The translations under genes and the position numbers were made by a program. The notes below the pieces were generated by a model that worked only from the letters and a program-made list of their open reading frames with translations, did not search any database and was not told where the DNA came from. 12,243 bases of DNA from DATLGD01 sp035540755 (lineage in GTDB: Bacteria > Actinomycetota > Actinomycetes > Mycobacteriales > SCTD01), in assembly GCA_035540755.1 (NCBI GenBank), contig DATLGD010000182.1, positions 1 to 12,243 on the forward strand, given 5' to 3'. Below are positions 12,207 through 12,243 of the stretch, piece by piece (the stretch's first letter is position 1; the number at the start of each line of letters is the position of its first letter).

Positions 12207-12243
12207 GTGCCCGCCGCTCGGATCGTCGTCGTCGGCGCCGGGC
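12207..12243 (+). CDS. Probable FAD/NAD(P)-binding oxidoreductase, N-terminal fragment
   Basis: Only 12 codons before the window ends: GTG then PAARIVVVGAG. A short basic start followed by a hydrophobic strand and GAG is the opening of a dinucleotide-binding Rossmann fold (GxGxxG), common in FAD-dependent oxidoreductases and glucose-inhibited-division/NAD-binding enzymes. The motif is cut after GxG, so the class cannot be fixed. It is divergent from the SEC-C gene. Confidence 0.5.
   Translation, partial: MPAARIVVVGAG

Overview
The window is very G+C-rich and densely coded, with near-universal G/C in third codon positions. The gene set includes a DUF5926-like SEC-C protein, DUF4446 next to prephenate dehydratase, a DUF1707-2TM membrane protein and LarB/LarC. 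Several genes start 6-8 nt after a TANNNT hexamer. Together these point to an actinobacterium, most likely of the Geodermatophilaceae type (Blastococcus/Geodermatophilus/Modestobacter); the family-level guess is inference. No rRNA, tRNA, CRISPR, prophage or insertion sequence is visible. The window reads as chromosomal core plus lineage-specific genes.

Layout, left to right. (1) 1-1248, minus strand: the 5' part of an exported serine hydrolase (cut by the window edge), preceded by a small DUF1707 + 2TM membrane protein. (2) 1249-1314: a 66-bp divergent intergenic region with two near-identical palindromes, then a PadR-type regulator (1315-1836, +), which probably controls itself and the membrane protein. 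(3) 1847-2821, minus: an exported metzincin-type zinc protease, convergent with padR. (4) 2822-3038: a spacer holding a perfect 15-bp inverted repeat around a 40-nt loop. (5) 3039-4480, minus: DUF4446 protein and pheA (prephenate dehydratase), coupled by a TGATG overlap. (6) 4481-4577: a dyad-symmetric divergent promoter region. (7) 4578-6513, plus: larB and larC, for the nickel-pincer cofactor. The junction carries a 17-bp tandem duplication that has created a six-codon mini-ORF between the two genes. (8) 6539-8511, minus: an extended SDR (NAD-dependent epimerase/DFR-like) and a classical SDR. (9) 8730-11046, plus: a heme-oxygenase-like diiron protein (HDO fold) with a complete-looking ligand set, followed by arginine deiminase. 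(10) 11047-11117: two tandem copies of a terminator-like hairpin between convergent genes. (11) 11118-12101, minus: a DUF5926-type protein whose SEC-C zinc motif lies upstream of the only canonical start codon. (12) 12207-12243: the first 12 codons of a probable FAD/NAD(P)-binding oxidoreductase.

Functionally, pheA serves phenylalanine synthesis, and LarB and LarC make part of the nickel-pincer nucleotide cofactor; LarE and LarA are not in the window. Arginine deiminase yields citrulline and ammonia; its partner genes arcB and arcC are absent here. I see no clear novel multi-gene system. The items most worth checking are the non-canonical start of the SEC-C protein, the larB/larC junction duplication, the HDO-arginine deiminase pair, the PadR operator pair, and the two structured intergenic regions.
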